Notes: generated by a model not told the origin, from the letters alone. Shown: positions 15,269 through 24,185, counted from the stretch's first letter. The stretch: 40,817 bases of DNA from an uncultured Muribaculaceae bacterium (GCA_910579845.1 CAJTWL010000021.1:1-40817), one strand, 5' to 3'. Program-made: numbers and translations.

Positions 15269-17122
15269 ATGTTACAGGAAACAAACATCAAGACAATTGA
15301 CAAAGTTGTGATCCGATTTGCCGGTGATTCCGGCGACGGTATGCAGCTTGCAGGAAATATCTTCTCCAACATATCAGCGGGAGAGGGTAACCAGATTTCA
15401 ACATTTCCGGATTATCCGGCAGAGATACGCGCACCTCAGGGCTCATTGAGCGGAGTGTCGGGTTATCAGGTAAGTGTCGGCAAAGAGGTGCACACACCCG
15501 GCGACCGTGCAGATGTGCTTGTGGCAATGAATCCGGCGGCGTTGAAAACCAATCTGAAATTTCTGAAACCGGACGGTATCATAGTTTGTGACGGTGATTC
15601 ATTCACAGCGCAGAATCTTAAGAAAGCGGAGTACACCACTGATGATCCGGTATCGGAACTTGGCATAAATCCCTCAAAGATAATGCTTGTGCCGATGACG
15701 ACGTTGCTCAAGAGTACGCTCGAGGGCTCCGGTCTTGACCAGAAAGGTATGATGAAATGCAAGAATATGCTTGCATTGGGAATCATATGCTGGCTGTTCG
15801 ACCGTCCTGTGGATGGCGTGCTGAAGAAACTGCAGGCTAAATTCGCGAAAAAGCCGGCTGTTTACGAGGCAAACGCCAAGGTTGTGAAAGCCGGATGGGA
15901 TTACGGACACAATACTCACAGTTCCATGCCTGTATATCGCATAGAAACGTCGGCGGCCACACCGGGTACATATATCGATGTCACCGGAAACACTGCCACC
16001 GCATGGGGTCTGATCATGGCATCTGAGAAAAGCGGACGCCCGCTGTTCCTTGGAAGTTATCCCATCACCCCCGCAACAGATATACTGCATGAACTTGCAA
16101 AACGCAAGGATCTCGGAGTAAAAGCATGTCAGATGGAAGATGAGATAGCAGGGGTATGCTCTGCGATAGGAGCTTCATACGCCGGAAATCTTGCGGTCAC
16201 TTCCACCTCCGGTCCAGGTCTTGCACTCAAGTCGGAAGGTATAGGTCTGGCTGTTATGGCAGAACTTCCGCTTGTGGTAATCGATGTGCAGCGCGGCGGA
16301 CCCTCAACAGGACTTCCTACCAAGACAGAACAGACCGATCTTATGCAGGCTCTGTACGGACGCAACGGAGAGTCGCCGATATGTGTGCTGGCGGCAGTGA
16401 GTCCTACCGACTGCTTCGAGATGGCATTCAATGCGTGCAAGATCGCAATCGAACATATGACACCGGTGATTCTTCTTACAGACGCATTTATCGGCAACGG
16501 ATCTTCTGCATGGCGCGTGCCTGAAGCGGATGAATATCCGGAGATAAAAGTTCCGATGGTGACTCCGGAGCAATTGGCGGCAGGCTGGCGTCCGTTTGAC
16601 AGGGATGCCGAGACATATGCCCGTTATTGGGCGCTCCCGGGTATGGATAAGGGTATGCATAGGGTAGGAGGTCTTGAAAAAGATTTCAATACATCTGTGA
16701 TTTCAACCGATGCCAAGAACCATGCCCGCATGGTGTCTGCCCGTCGTGAGAAGGTGGCACGTATAGCGCGGGATGTTCCACGCATGGAGCCGATGTTTGA
16801 CAAGGATGCCGATACAATCCTGTTGGGCTGGGGTGGAACATACGGGCATCTGCTTACTGCCGCCGCAGAACTGAATGCGTCTGGAGTGAAATGCGCATTC
16901 TGGCAGTTCCGCTATATAAATCCCCTTCCGGAGAATGCCGTAGAGGTGTTGAAGAGCTACAAGAGGATTATTGTGGCAGAGCTTAACACCGGAATGTTTG
17001 CCGACTATCTGCAGATGCATCTTCCCGGACAGGAGGTGCTCCGTATCAATAAGGTAGAGGGTCAGCCATTCCTTGTAAGCGAGATTGTAGAGGGTGTAAA
17101 AAGATTTATTGAAACAAAATAA
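15269..17122 (+). CDS. korA: 2-oxoglutarate:ferredoxin oxidoreductase (2-oxoacid:acceptor oxidoreductase), alpha subunit
   Basis: A 617-residue fusion of the gamma-type domain (about 1-195, VIRFAGDSGDGMQLAGNIF; LVAMNPAALKTNL) with the alpha domain (about 225-615, LFLGSYPITPATDILHELA; QMEDEIAGVCSAIGASYAG; TSTSGPGLALKSEG; GGPSTGLPTKTEQTDL). This fused order is normal for the Bacteroidetes KorA type. With KorB it catalyses oxidative decarboxylation of 2-oxoglutarate to succinyl-CoA using ferredoxin (or reductive carboxylation in reverse) in the anaerobic cytoplasm. The subunit carries the pyrimidine side of the thiamine diphosphate site. korB starts 27 bp downstream. Substrate choice between 2-oxoglutarate and other 2-oxoacids is taken from family resemblance. 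Confidence 0.93.
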   Translation: MLQETNIKTIDKVVIRFAGDSGDGMQLAGNIFSNISAGEGNQISTFPDYPAEIRAPQGSLSGVSGYQVSVGKEVHTPGDRADVLVAMNPAALKTNLKFLKPDGIIVCDGDSFTAQNLKKAEYTTDDPVSELGINPSKIMLVPMTTLLKSTLEGSGLDQKGMMKCKNMLALGIICWLFDRPVDGVLKKLQAKFAKKPAVYEANAKVVKAGWDYGHNTHSSMPVYRIETSAATPGTYIDVTGNTATAWGLIMASEKSGRPLFLGSYPITPATDILHELAKRKDLGVKACQMEDEIAGVCSAIGASYAGNLAVTSTSGPGLALKSEGIGLAVMAELPLVVIDVQRGGPSTGLPTKTEQTDLMQALYGRNGESPICVLAAVSPTDCFEMAFNACKIAIEHMTPVILLTDAFIGNGSSAWRVPEADEYPEIKVPMVTPEQLAAGWRPFDRDAETYARYWALPGMDKGMHRVGGLEKDFNTSVISTDAKNHARMVSARREKVARIARDVPRMEPMFDKDADTILLGWGGTYGHLLTAAAELNASGVKCAFWQFRYINPLPENAVEVLKSYKRIIVAELNTGMFADYLQMHLPGQEVLRINKVEGQPFLVSEIVEGVKRFIETK

Positions 17123-17149
17123 GGGAAATCCTGTAAAAAGCGACTTCAA

Positions 17150-18187
17150 ATGGAAGATATTAAGACTACGGGATATACTCCCGCCGATTTCAAGAATAAC
17201 CAGAATGCACGCTGGTGTCCGGGTTGTGGAGACCATGCGATTTTGAATGTGCTTCACAAAGCCATGGCGGCGATAGGTGTGGCACCGAAAGACACAGCCG
17301 TGATCTCAGGTATCGGTTGTTCGTCACGTCTGCCATATTATATGAATACGTACGGCATGCACACGATCCACGGACGTGCCGCCGCGATCGCCACCGGAGT
17401 GAAGACTGCCAATCCGAATCTTACCGTATGGCAGATCTCCGGAGACGGAGACGGACTTGCCATCGGAGGCAACCATTTCATTCATGCCATCAGAAGGAAC
17501 ATAGATATCAACATGCTGCTTTTCAACAACAAGATATACGGGTTGACGAAAGGTCAGTATTCACCGACATCGGATCGTGGTGCGGTAACCAAATCGAGTC
17601 CCTATGGCACGGTGGAGGATCCCTTTATACCTGCAGAGCTGTGTTTTGGAGCGAGAGGCAATTTCTTTGCCCGGGGCATAGACATCACTCTTGACATTAC
17701 ACGCGACTGTATGGTAGCGGCCGCCCGTCACAAAGGAGCGGCAGTGGTGGAGGTGCTTCAGAACTGTGTCATATTCAACAATGGCATCCATTCTTACTTC
17801 ACGGATAAAGAGGAACGGGCGGATCATACCATTCTGCTCCGTCACGGGGAGAAGATGCTTTTCGGAAAGAATATGGAGAAAGGTCTTGTGCAGGACGGAT
17901 TCGGTCTGAAAGCTGTGACAATAGGTGAGGGCGGATACACGCTGGACGATATTCTCGTTCATGACGCGCACTGCGAACAGAACTTCCTCCAGCAGCAGCT
18001 CGCCATGATGGACGGACACAGTCTCCCTGTTGCTCTTGGTGTCATCAGAGACTATTCCGCTCCCACATACGAGACAGAGGTGTCCCGTCAGGTGGAGGAA
18101 GTGAGAGCGAAAAAGAATTACGGTTCCTTGCGTGACATGATTCTTAAAACCTGCGAAAGCTGGACTATAGAGGCAAGAAATCAGTAA
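17150..18187 (+). CDS. korB: 2-oxoglutarate:ferredoxin oxidoreductase, beta subunit
   Basis: 345 residues. It carries the thiamine diphosphate and Fe-S binding half: RWCPGCGDHAILNVLHKA near residue 22 (cluster cysteines), SGIGCSSRLPYY, HGRAAAIATGVK, and the ThDP/Mg motif SGDGDGLAIGGNHFIHAIRRN. GLTKGQYSPTSDRG is typical of the KorB branch. It pairs with korA immediately upstream (27-bp gap) and is followed by a clear terminator at 18199-18232. Confidence 0.94.
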   Translation: MEDIKTTGYTPADFKNNQNARWCPGCGDHAILNVLHKAMAAIGVAPKDTAVISGIGCSSRLPYYMNTYGMHTIHGRAAAIATGVKTANPNLTVWQISGDGDGLAIGGNHFIHAIRRNIDINMLLFNNKIYGLTKGQYSPTSDRGAVTKSSPYGTVEDPFIPAELCFGARGNFFARGIDITLDITRDCMVAAARHKGAAVVEVLQNCVIFNNGIHSYFTDKEERADHTILLRHGEKMLFGKNMEKGLVQDGFGLKAVTIGEGGYTLDDILVHDAHCEQNFLQQQLAMMDGHSLPVALGVIRDYSAPTYETEVSRQVEEVRAKKNYGSLRDMILKTCESWTIEARNQ

Positions 18188-18198
18188 AAAAGATAGGC

Positions 18199-18232
18199 AA
18201 AATGCACAGGAATAAAATTTCTGTGCATTTTT
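18199..18232 (+). terminator. Terminator after korB
   Basis: AAAATGCACAG (18199-18209) pairs perfectly with CTGTGCATTTT (18221-18231) around an 11-nt loop, ending in a T-run (TTTTT). It lies 11 bp after the korB stop. Confidence 0.8.
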
Positions 18233-18254
18233 AGTGTCATTTTTTACTGAAAAA

Positions 18255-18286
18255 TTTCCATAATCAAAATATTTTGATTTACTTTG
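18255..18286 (+). promoter_or_regulatory. Putative promoter for acpP-fabF
   Basis: TTTC (18255-18258), 20 nt, TTACTTTG (18279-18286), one mismatch from TAnnTTTG. Predicted start near 18293, leader about 55 nt before acpP. Confidence 0.45.
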
Positions 18287-18346
18287 CATTCTGAACTGTG
18301 CAAAATAAATAAAAACAATATATTAACGTCTAAAATCTTATTTGAC

Positions 18347-18583
18347 ATGTCAGACATCGAAAAAAGAGTAAAAGAAATTATTGTAGATAAACTTACAGTA
18401 GATGAGAGCGAAGTAACTCCTCAGGCTGAATTCAGTAAAGACCTTGGTGCAGATTCACTTGATACAGTGGAACTCATCATGGAATTCGAGAAAGAATTTG
18501 ACATCACAATTCCGGACGCAGAGGCAGAAAAGATTGTGACTGTAGGGGATGCTATCAACTACATCGAGGAGCACAAGAAATAA
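18347..18583 (+). CDS. acpP: Acyl carrier protein
   Basis: A 78-residue acidic four-helix carrier of growing fatty-acyl chains. Ser37 in GADSLDTVELIM takes the phosphopantetheine arm. The start at 18347 (MSDIEKRVKEIIV) is the family start. A longer in-frame reading from 18284 would add 21 residues of AT-rich leader and overlap the promoter box, so it is rejected. fabF follows after 74 bp, which contain a stable hairpin. Confidence 0.96.
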   Translation: MSDIEKRVKEIIVDKLTVDESEVTPQAEFSKDLGADSLDTVELIMEFEKEFDITIPDAEAEKIVTVGDAINYIEEHKK

Positions 18584-18591
18584 GAAAAAAC

Positions 18592-18641
18592 TAATCGCCG
18601 CCCGGATCCGGAGGGAAAACTACGGATTTAGGTGGCGATTA
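18592..18641 (+). other. Stable hairpin between acpP and fabF
   Basis: TAATCGCC (18592-18599) pairs with GGCGATTA (18634-18641). An inner stem pairs ATCCG (18606-18610) with CGGAT (18623-18627). No T-run follows, so it is more likely an RNA stability or processing element, or a leaky attenuator, than a full terminator. It may help make ACP in excess over FabF. Confidence 0.5.
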
Positions 18642-18657
18642 TTGAAAATATACCGAT

Positions 18658-19923
18658 ATGGAGTTAAAAAGAGTTGTAATAACGGGTCTTGGAGCTTTGT
18701 CTCCCCTCGGCAATGATGTCGCCAGCACATGGGAGAACGCGAAAGCGGGAAAAAGCGGGGCTGCACCCATTACACATTTTGACGCCTCTAAATTCAAAAC
18801 GCAGTTTGCCTGCGAGGTAAAGGATTTTGATCCGGCAGCGCATTTTGACCGCAAGAAGATGCGTCAGCTCGACACATACGCCATGTATGCTCTTGTGGCT
18901 GCCGAGGAGGCGATAAAAGACGCTGATCTCGAAGGTGAAGGTGTAGACAAGAATCGCGTTGGAGTGATTTTTTCAGCAGGTATCGGAGGTCTGCACACAT
19001 TTGAAGAGGAAGCCGGCTATTTTGCCATCCACGGAGCCGAGCAGGGACCCAAATACAATCCCTTCTTTATTCCGAAGATGATTGCCGATATCGCGGCAGG
19101 TCATATTTCTATAGACCATGAGTTCCGTGGTCCGAATTTCGCTACTGTATCAGCATGTGCGTCATCAAATCATGCTTTGATAGATGCATTCAATTATATA
19201 CGTCTCGGGCAAGCCGATGCTATTGTTGCCGGCGGTGCCGAGGCTGCCGTATTCCCGGCAGGAGTAGGCGGTTTCAATTCAATGAAGGCGCTTTCCACCC
19301 GTAACGACGATCCGGAGAAGGCTTCCCGTCCGTTCAGCGGTTCACGCGATGGCTTTGTGATAGGCGAGGGCGCCGCTGCGCTTGTTCTTGAAGAACTCGA
19401 ACATGCCAAAGCACGTGGCGCTCATATTTATGCCGAGGTTGCCGGCGGCGGTATTTCGGCTGACGCATACCATATCACAGCGACACATCCCGAGGGTCTC
19501 GGAGCTGTGCTTGGCATGGAGAACGCGCTCCGTGACGCAGGCATGAAACCTGAGGATATAGACTATATCAACATGCACGGAACATCAACTCCCGTTGGTG
19601 ACCGTGGCGAGGTAAAGGCTATTCTGAAGGTGTTCGGAGATCATGCTTACAAGATGAACCTCAGCAGTACCAAGTCTATGACAGGTCACCTTCTCGGTGC
19701 GGCCGGTGCTCTGGAGGCATTGCTGAGTGTGAAGGCTCTTAATGACGGAGTCGTTCCTCCCACAATAAATCATGAGGAGGGAGATGACGATCCCGAACTG
19801 GATTATAATCTCAACTACACCTTCAACAAGGCTCAGGAACGCGAACTGAATGCCGTCCTTTCCAACACATTCGGATTCGGCGGACACAACGCTTCATTGA
19901 TTGTGAAGAAATACAAGGGATAG
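18658..19923 (+). CDS. fabF: 3-oxoacyl-[acyl-carrier-protein] synthase II
   Basis: 421 residues, the usual KAS II length (about 410-420). It condenses malonyl-ACP with acyl-ACP in fatty-acid elongation in the cytoplasm. The thiolase-fold active site is intact: nucleophile Cys167 in VSACASSNHA, His in NMHGTSTPVGD, and His in STKSMTGHLLGAAGA. The C-terminal glycine-rich NTFGFGGHNASL is also present. It lies directly after acpP, its substrate carrier, and is followed by a textbook terminator. Confidence 0.96.
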   Translation: MELKRVVITGLGALSPLGNDVASTWENAKAGKSGAAPITHFDASKFKTQFACEVKDFDPAAHFDRKKMRQLDTYAMYALVAAEEAIKDADLEGEGVDKNRVGVIFSAGIGGLHTFEEEAGYFAIHGAEQGPKYNPFFIPKMIADIAAGHISIDHEFRGPNFATVSACASSNHALIDAFNYIRLGQADAIVAGGAEAAVFPAGVGGFNSMKALSTRNDDPEKASRPFSGSRDGFVIGEGAAALVLEELEHAKARGAHIYAEVAGGGISADAYHITATHPEGLGAVLGMENALRDAGMKPEDIDYINMHGTSTPVGDRGEVKAILKVFGDHAYKMNLSSTKSMTGHLLGAAGALEALLSVKALNDGVVPPTINHEEGDDDPELDYNLNYTFNKAQERELNAVLSNTFGFGGHNASLIVKKYKG

Positions 19924-19943
19924 TAATATTCTTTAGAAGATAT

Positions 19944-19974
19944 AAAAAGGATAGCTTTGCGGCTATCCTTTTTT
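19944..19974 (+). terminator. Terminator after fabF
   Basis: GGATAGC (19949-19955) pairs with GCTATCC (19962-19968), loop TTTGCG, A5 before and T6 after (19969-19974), 21 bp past the fabF stop. A clear Rho-independent terminator. Confidence 0.9.
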
Positions 19975-19975
19975 G

Positions 19976-20007
19976 CTTGTCAGATAGGGAATTTTTTATT
20001 AAATTTG
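19976..20007 (+). promoter_or_regulatory. Putative promoter for gyrB
   Basis: CTTG (19976-19979), 20 nt, then TAAATTTG (20000-20007), an exact TAnnTTTG. The predicted start near 20014 gives a leader of about 119 nt. Nothing else recognisable is seen in that leader. Confidence 0.55.
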
Positions 20008-20132
20008 TATGTTTGAGAATATGATATAATTTAGAGCAGGTTTGCTTCTAAAGAAAGCGGAAATTTATGCCACGGCTTAGCCGGCATCTGTTTTTAAAAT
20101 AAGTAAACCGATATAATTCAATATAAATAAAA

Positions 20133-22091
20133 ATGGCAAGTCTGGAAGAGGAGAGAAGTTATCAGGCAGACAACATTCAGGTGCTTGAAGGTCTTGAAGC
20201 AGTCCGCAAACGTCCGTCGATGTATATAGGCGATACCGGTATCAGAGGTCTGCACCATTTGGTATATGAGGTTGTAGACAACTCTATAGATGAGGCTTTG
20301 GCAGGATTTGCCAACCATATAGAAGTTACCATTACAGAGGATAACTCTATAAAGGTTGTGGATAACGGTCGTGGAATACCTGTGGATATGCACGAGAAGA
20401 TGCACAAACCTGCATTGGAGGTCGTGTTGACAGTGCTGCATGCCGGAGGTAAATTTGACAAAGGATCATATAAGGTATCAGGAGGTCTGCACGGAGTGGG
20501 TGTGAGTTGTGTGAATGCCCTTTCCGACTATTTGAGAGCGGAGATCCATCGCGAAGGCAAGATTTACATGCAGGAATATGCTTTCGGTAAGCCTACATGC
20601 CGGTTGTCGGTCATCGGAGAAAGCGACCACACCGGAACGACAGTCTTTTTCCATCCGGATGCCACGATATTCTCGGAGACTGTTTACGATTACGAGACCC
20701 TTGCAAGCCGTCTGCGCGACCTTGCGTTCCTGAACTCGGGCATAACGCTGACACTTACCGATATGCGCGAACTCAACGAGAAAGGGGAGCCCCGCCGGGA
20801 TGTTTTCCACAGTGACGAGGGTCTGAAAGAGTTTGTGAAATATATTGATGCCGGCAAGGAGCCGTTGATTGAGGATATCATCCATCTCAACACCGAGAAG
20901 AACGGTGTGCCGATCGAGGTTGCAATGACCTACAACACCGATTACAATGAGAATATATATTCCTACGTAAACAACATCAACACCATAGAGGGAGGTACGC
21001 ATCTCACCGGTTTCCGTCGCGGACTGACCACCACACTGAAGAAATATGCCGATGACAACCATCTTCTCGACAAGATGAAGATAGAGCTTTCAAAAGAGGA
21101 CTTCCGTGACGGTCTGACAGCGGTAATCTCCGTGAAGGTAGCCGAACCCCAGTTTGAGGGTCAGACAAAGACCAAGCTTGGAAACAACGAGGTTGCAGGT
21201 GCCGTGCAGAGTTCCGTAAGCGAAGCGTTGCGCAATTATCTTGAGGAACATCCGAATCAGGCGAAGGTAATTGTGAACAAGGTTAAACTGGCTGCCGAGG
21301 CGCGTCATGCCGCCTACAACGCCAAGATGCGCGTTCAGAACCGAAGTCCTCTGTCAGGTGCCGGACTTCCCGGCAAGCTCGCCCCCTGCAAGAGCCGTAT
21401 AGCTGAGGAATGCGAACTCTTCCTTGTGGAGGGTGATTCTGCGGGCGGTTCTGCAAAGCAGGGACGTAATCCGCGTTATCAGGCTATTCTGCCGCTTAGG
21501 GGAAAGATCCTGAATGTTGAGAAAGCCAACGACAGCAAGGTATTAAGTAGCGAGGAGATTGTGAATATGTACAAGGCGTTGGGAGTGACAATAGGCACAG
21601 AGGAGGATCCCAAGGCTCCTAATATGACCAAGCTCCGTTATCATAAGATTGTAATCATGACCGATGCCGATGTGGATGGAGCGCATATCGCTACTCTGCT
21701 GATGACATTCTTCTACCGCCGCATGCGTCCGATCATAGATAACGGTTATCTGTATATCGCCACACCTCCGTTGTACAAGTGCAGTACCAAAGGAAAGAAC
21801 AAGAACGAGGAATATTGCTGGACAGACCAGCAGGTACAGCAGTATGTTGACGAGAAATGCGCGGGAGAACGCAACAAGCTTGTTCTGCAACGCTATAAAG
21901 GTCTTGGTGAGATGAATCCGGAGCAGTTGTGGGAGACGACAATGGATCCGGACAACCGTATGCTCAAGCAGGTGACACTGGCAAATGCAGCCGAGGCTGA
22001 TCGTACATTTGCTGTGTTGATGGGTGAGGAGGTAGCACCCCGTCGTGACTTTATAGAAGCCCACGCTTCCTATGCCAATATCGACGCGTAA
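20133..22091 (+). CDS. gyrB: DNA gyrase subunit B
   Basis: 652 residues, the standard length. Order: GHKL ATPase domain (RKRPSMYIGDTG about 29-40; VYEVVDNSIDEALAG with the Bergerat Asn/Asp; GRGIPVDMH; LHGVGVSCVNALS), transducer domain, then TOPRIM (FLVEGDSAGGSAKQGRN, LPLRGKILNVEKA, TDADVDGAHI) and the C-terminal GyrB tail (RYKGLGEMNPEQLWETTMDP). QAILPLRGKILNVEKA and the closing tail favour GyrB over ParE. With GyrA (not in the window) it introduces negative supercoils using ATP. It has its own promoter and runs convergent with the glycosyltransferase gene, whose stop lies 28 bp away. Confidence 0.96.
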   Translation: MASLEEERSYQADNIQVLEGLEAVRKRPSMYIGDTGIRGLHHLVYEVVDNSIDEALAGFANHIEVTITEDNSIKVVDNGRGIPVDMHEKMHKPALEVVLTVLHAGGKFDKGSYKVSGGLHGVGVSCVNALSDYLRAEIHREGKIYMQEYAFGKPTCRLSVIGESDHTGTTVFFHPDATIFSETVYDYETLASRLRDLAFLNSGITLTLTDMRELNEKGEPRRDVFHSDEGLKEFVKYIDAGKEPLIEDIIHLNTEKNGVPIEVAMTYNTDYNENIYSYVNNINTIEGGTHLTGFRRGLTTTLKKYADDNHLLDKMKIELSKEDFRDGLTAVISVKVAEPQFEGQTKTKLGNNEVAGAVQSSVSEALRNYLEEHPNQAKVIVNKVKLAAEARHAAYNAKMRVQNRSPLSGAGLPGKLAPCKSRIAEECELFLVEGDSAGGSAKQGRNPRYQAILPLRGKILNVEKANDSKVLSSEEIVNMYKALGVTIGTEEDPKAPNMTKLRYHKIVIMTDADVDGAHIATLLMTFFYRRMRPIIDNGYLYIATPPLYKCSTKGKNKNEEYCWTDQQVQQYVDEKCAGERNKLVLQRYKGLGEMNPEQLWETTMDPDNRMLKQVTLANAAEADRTFAVLMGEEVAPRRDFIEAHASYANIDA

Positions 22092-22119
22092 TTATCACAC
22101 CAATTGAAGGTGCGATTGT

Positions 22120-23394
22120 TTAGTCTTCTTTTTGTAAAATACTTGTAAACAGGTCAAGATATCGGTTTGCGACTGCTTCTTCGCTGAAGCGGTCGCAAAC
22201 GCTTTTAAACATTGCAGTGCGGATTTCGGCAGGAGCCTGTGTGGCCCAGATGATCCCTTCTGCAATGGATACGGCATTCTCCTGCGGATCCTCGTCGTAC
22301 GGGGCGAGGTAGCCTGTATGCAGATGGTCTATGATGTCGCTCTGACCACCGTGATCAAGTGCCACCGGTATGCATCCCCATGCCTGACCTTCAATAAGGG
22401 TGCCCGGGAGAGTCTCCCATTCCGAGGAGGATACGACTATACCGGATGATTCATAAATATCTCTGATCCGTGAGGGATCTACCTTCCCGAGATGTGTGTG
22501 GCTTATTGCTATCTCGTCCAAAGCATGCGGATTCTTCAGACCGCCGAACGTTACGAGTTCAAGGCGGGATGCTATTTCAGGATAGAGGAACGCCAGAATA
22601 CGGGTGGCTTCCACAAGTGTAGGCAACCCCTTCACAGGGTCATCGAGACGGGCGGCTCCGAAAACGATCCTCGTCTTGCCGTTGGTTCTGTCTGTAACGG
22701 GTATAGCCGTGGAATCTACAGGAAATGTGTTAGGTATCACAGAGACCTCCTGATTATGCAAAAGTGTGGAAGATCCGGCAAGTCGGGCGAGCCAGTCGCT
22801 CACGCACACGAAATGGATACGGTTGCTGTGGATCCCGTTATACAGATTCTGTTTGCTCAGAAATGTTTTTGCCGAGAGGTCGTCGGCAGAACGGGTGGTA
22901 GCGTTGGCGAGCAACGGGCATTCTCCACAATGTCCGGGAGATTTATAACGTGTGCAGGAACCGGCGTGATGGCATATCCCTGTCATGCACCACATGTCGT
23001 GCATTGTCCAGACTACAGGCTTGCCTGATTCGAGAATGTGTCTGATTCCTTTTATCGACAGCATACCTTGGTTGACCCAGTTGAGACAGATGATATCGGC
23101 TTCACGAACAAAAGGGATCTTATAGAGGGGCAGTCCGTCGGATGCCGTGTCGATCTGAAACAGAGTGGCTCTGTCTCTACCGTTCGCAAGATATATTTTC
23201 AGCCTTTCCGCAAGAAAGGGTATCATCTTACGTGTGTCGGACGCGGCTCGGATAACATATGGGAAATCGGTGAGTTTTTCAACCACGACCATTCGTGCGT
23301 CATGTCCCAGACGTCGCAGAGCCTGAGTAAGCCGCAGGCTTACGACTGCCGCTCCACCGGTGGTATCAGATTTGTTAATGACGGCAATTTTCAT
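22120..23394 (-). CDS. Family 4-type glycosyltransferase (WcaC-like)
   Basis: A 424-residue GT-B fold transferase. The N-terminal half has the first Rossmann domain (MKIAVINKSDTTGGAA) and a distinctive block LNWVNQGMLSIKGI ... VWTMHDMWCMTGICHHAG with a following Cys cluster (SCTRYKSPGHCGECPLL, about 150-170), as in colanic-acid WcaC-like enzymes. The C-terminal donor domain shows FGAARLDDPVKGLPTLVEA and VVSSSEWETLPGTLIEGQAWGCIPV, with the GT4 E-x7-E pattern. It probably adds a sugar to a cell-surface polysaccharide, with donor and acceptor unknown. Its ATG overlaps the folA stop (ATGA, 23391-23394), so it is translationally coupled to folA. Confidence 0.85.
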   Translation of the reverse strand: MKIAVINKSDTTGGAAVVSLRLTQALRRLGHDARMVVVEKLTDFPYVIRAASDTRKMIPFLAERLKIYLANGRDRATLFQIDTASDGLPLYKIPFVREADIICLNWVNQGMLSIKGIRHILESGKPVVWTMHDMWCMTGICHHAGSCTRYKSPGHCGECPLLANATTRSADDLSAKTFLSKQNLYNGIHSNRIHFVCVSDWLARLAGSSTLLHNQEVSVIPNTFPVDSTAIPVTDRTNGKTRIVFGAARLDDPVKGLPTLVEATRILAFLYPEIASRLELVTFGGLKNPHALDEIAISHTHLGKVDPSRIRDIYESSGIVVSSSEWETLPGTLIEGQAWGCIPVALDHGGQSDIIDHLHTGYLAPYDEDPQENAVSIAEGIIWATQAPAEIRTAMFKSVCDRFSEEAVANRYLDLFTSILQKED

Positions 23395-23984
23395 ATGCGC
23401 CTGTAATGTTTGATACGGTAAGTCAATCCTGATTTGGACAGTATATCCTCCGATTGCTCCGTAATCTTCCAGATATTCGGATCTATGACAGGGAAGATGG
23501 CATCCGCATCGGGACAGGTGGTATCCACTTCCGTTATTATGAGGTCCGTAGCAAGAGGCATTGCAATTCTATAGATCTGTTCACCACCGATAACAAAGGG
23601 TGTCTCTTCCGACATACACGACTGCACGGCCGCCTCCAGTGACGTGAAACAATCGGCTCCGTCAATATGCAGGTCAGGATTTCCGGATATGACGATATTG
23701 CGTCTTCCTTTCAATGGTTTGAAAGGAAGAGACTCCCACGTCTTCCGACCCATAATGACGGGGTGACCCATGGTGCATCTTTTGAAATGGGCGAGGTCTT
23801 CGGGAATATGCCATGGAATGCCGCCGTTTTTACCTATTGACCGGTCTTTGGCTATAGCCACAATAATTGACAGACCGACAGGTCGTTCGGTTGCGGAATT
23901 AAAGATACTGAAGGGTCGTATTGCAGTGTTGTTTTTTTCATCCACCGCATCGTGATGAGCAGGAAAAATAATGGTTGTCTCCAT
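23391..23984 (-). CDS. folA: Dihydrofolate reductase with N-terminal extension
   Basis: It reduces dihydrofolate to tetrahydrofolate with NADPH in the cytoplasm. Core motifs: LSIIVAIAKDRSIGKNGGIPWHIPEDLAHFK (substrate-binding Trp and acidic residue), VIMGRKTWESL, RRNIVISG, and PFVIGGEQIY. The core spans about residues 37-197 (about 160 residues, the normal size). The first 36 residues have no counterpart in typical enzymes, and no in-frame ATG lies closer to the core. The start codon abuts a palindromic MITE-like element (23984-24171). thyA, often next to folA, is not upstream here. Either the extension is real or a non-ATG start is used. The gene overlaps the downstream glycosyltransferase by 4 bp. 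Confidence 0.9.
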   Translation of the reverse strand: METTIIFPAHHDAVDEKNNTAIRPFSIFNSATERPVGLSIIVAIAKDRSIGKNGGIPWHIPEDLAHFKRCTMGHPVIMGRKTWESLPFKPLKGRRNIVISGNPDLHIDGADCFTSLEAAVQSCMSEETPFVIGGEQIYRIAMPLATDLIITEVDTTCPDADAIFPVIDPNIWKITEQSEDILSKSGLTYRIKHYRRI

Positions 23985-24171
23985 TAAGTAAGTAATAAAA
24001 ATTAAACGATATATGTAAGTGAATTAATCTTGAACTATAAAACTTGTTCTTTATTGCGTCTTTCGCCTTGTCGGTCAGTCGCATACAAGAGTATGCTCCA
24101 TTCCTCCACGGCAAAATCCGTCAATAAACGACGGCGTTTTATACGTTCATTAATTCTTATCACTTACTTAA
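23984..24171. repeat. MITE-like imperfect palindromic element (about 188 bp)
   Basis: Termini TTAAGTAAGT (23984-23993) and ACTTACTTAA (24162-24171) are exact inverted copies. Further paired blocks run inward: GAATTAAT/ATTAATTC, TATAAAAC (24036-24043) with GTTTTATA (24136-24143), TTTATTG with CAATAAA, and a GCATAC-AAGA-GTATGC hairpin at the centre (24081-24096). No ORF lies inside. Size, palindromic layout and placement between genes suit a miniature inverted-repeat element or a large regulatory hairpin. Copy number elsewhere cannot be seen here. This fills most of the 23984-24313 gap. Confidence 0.6.
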
Positions 24172-24185
24172 AAAAGTAATAAGCC

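Noticed and set aside
22096..22114. Terminator between gyrB and the convergent glycosyltransferase gene
   Set aside because: The stem is only about four pairs with a mismatch and the T-rich tract is interrupted. It may still work but I cannot support it.
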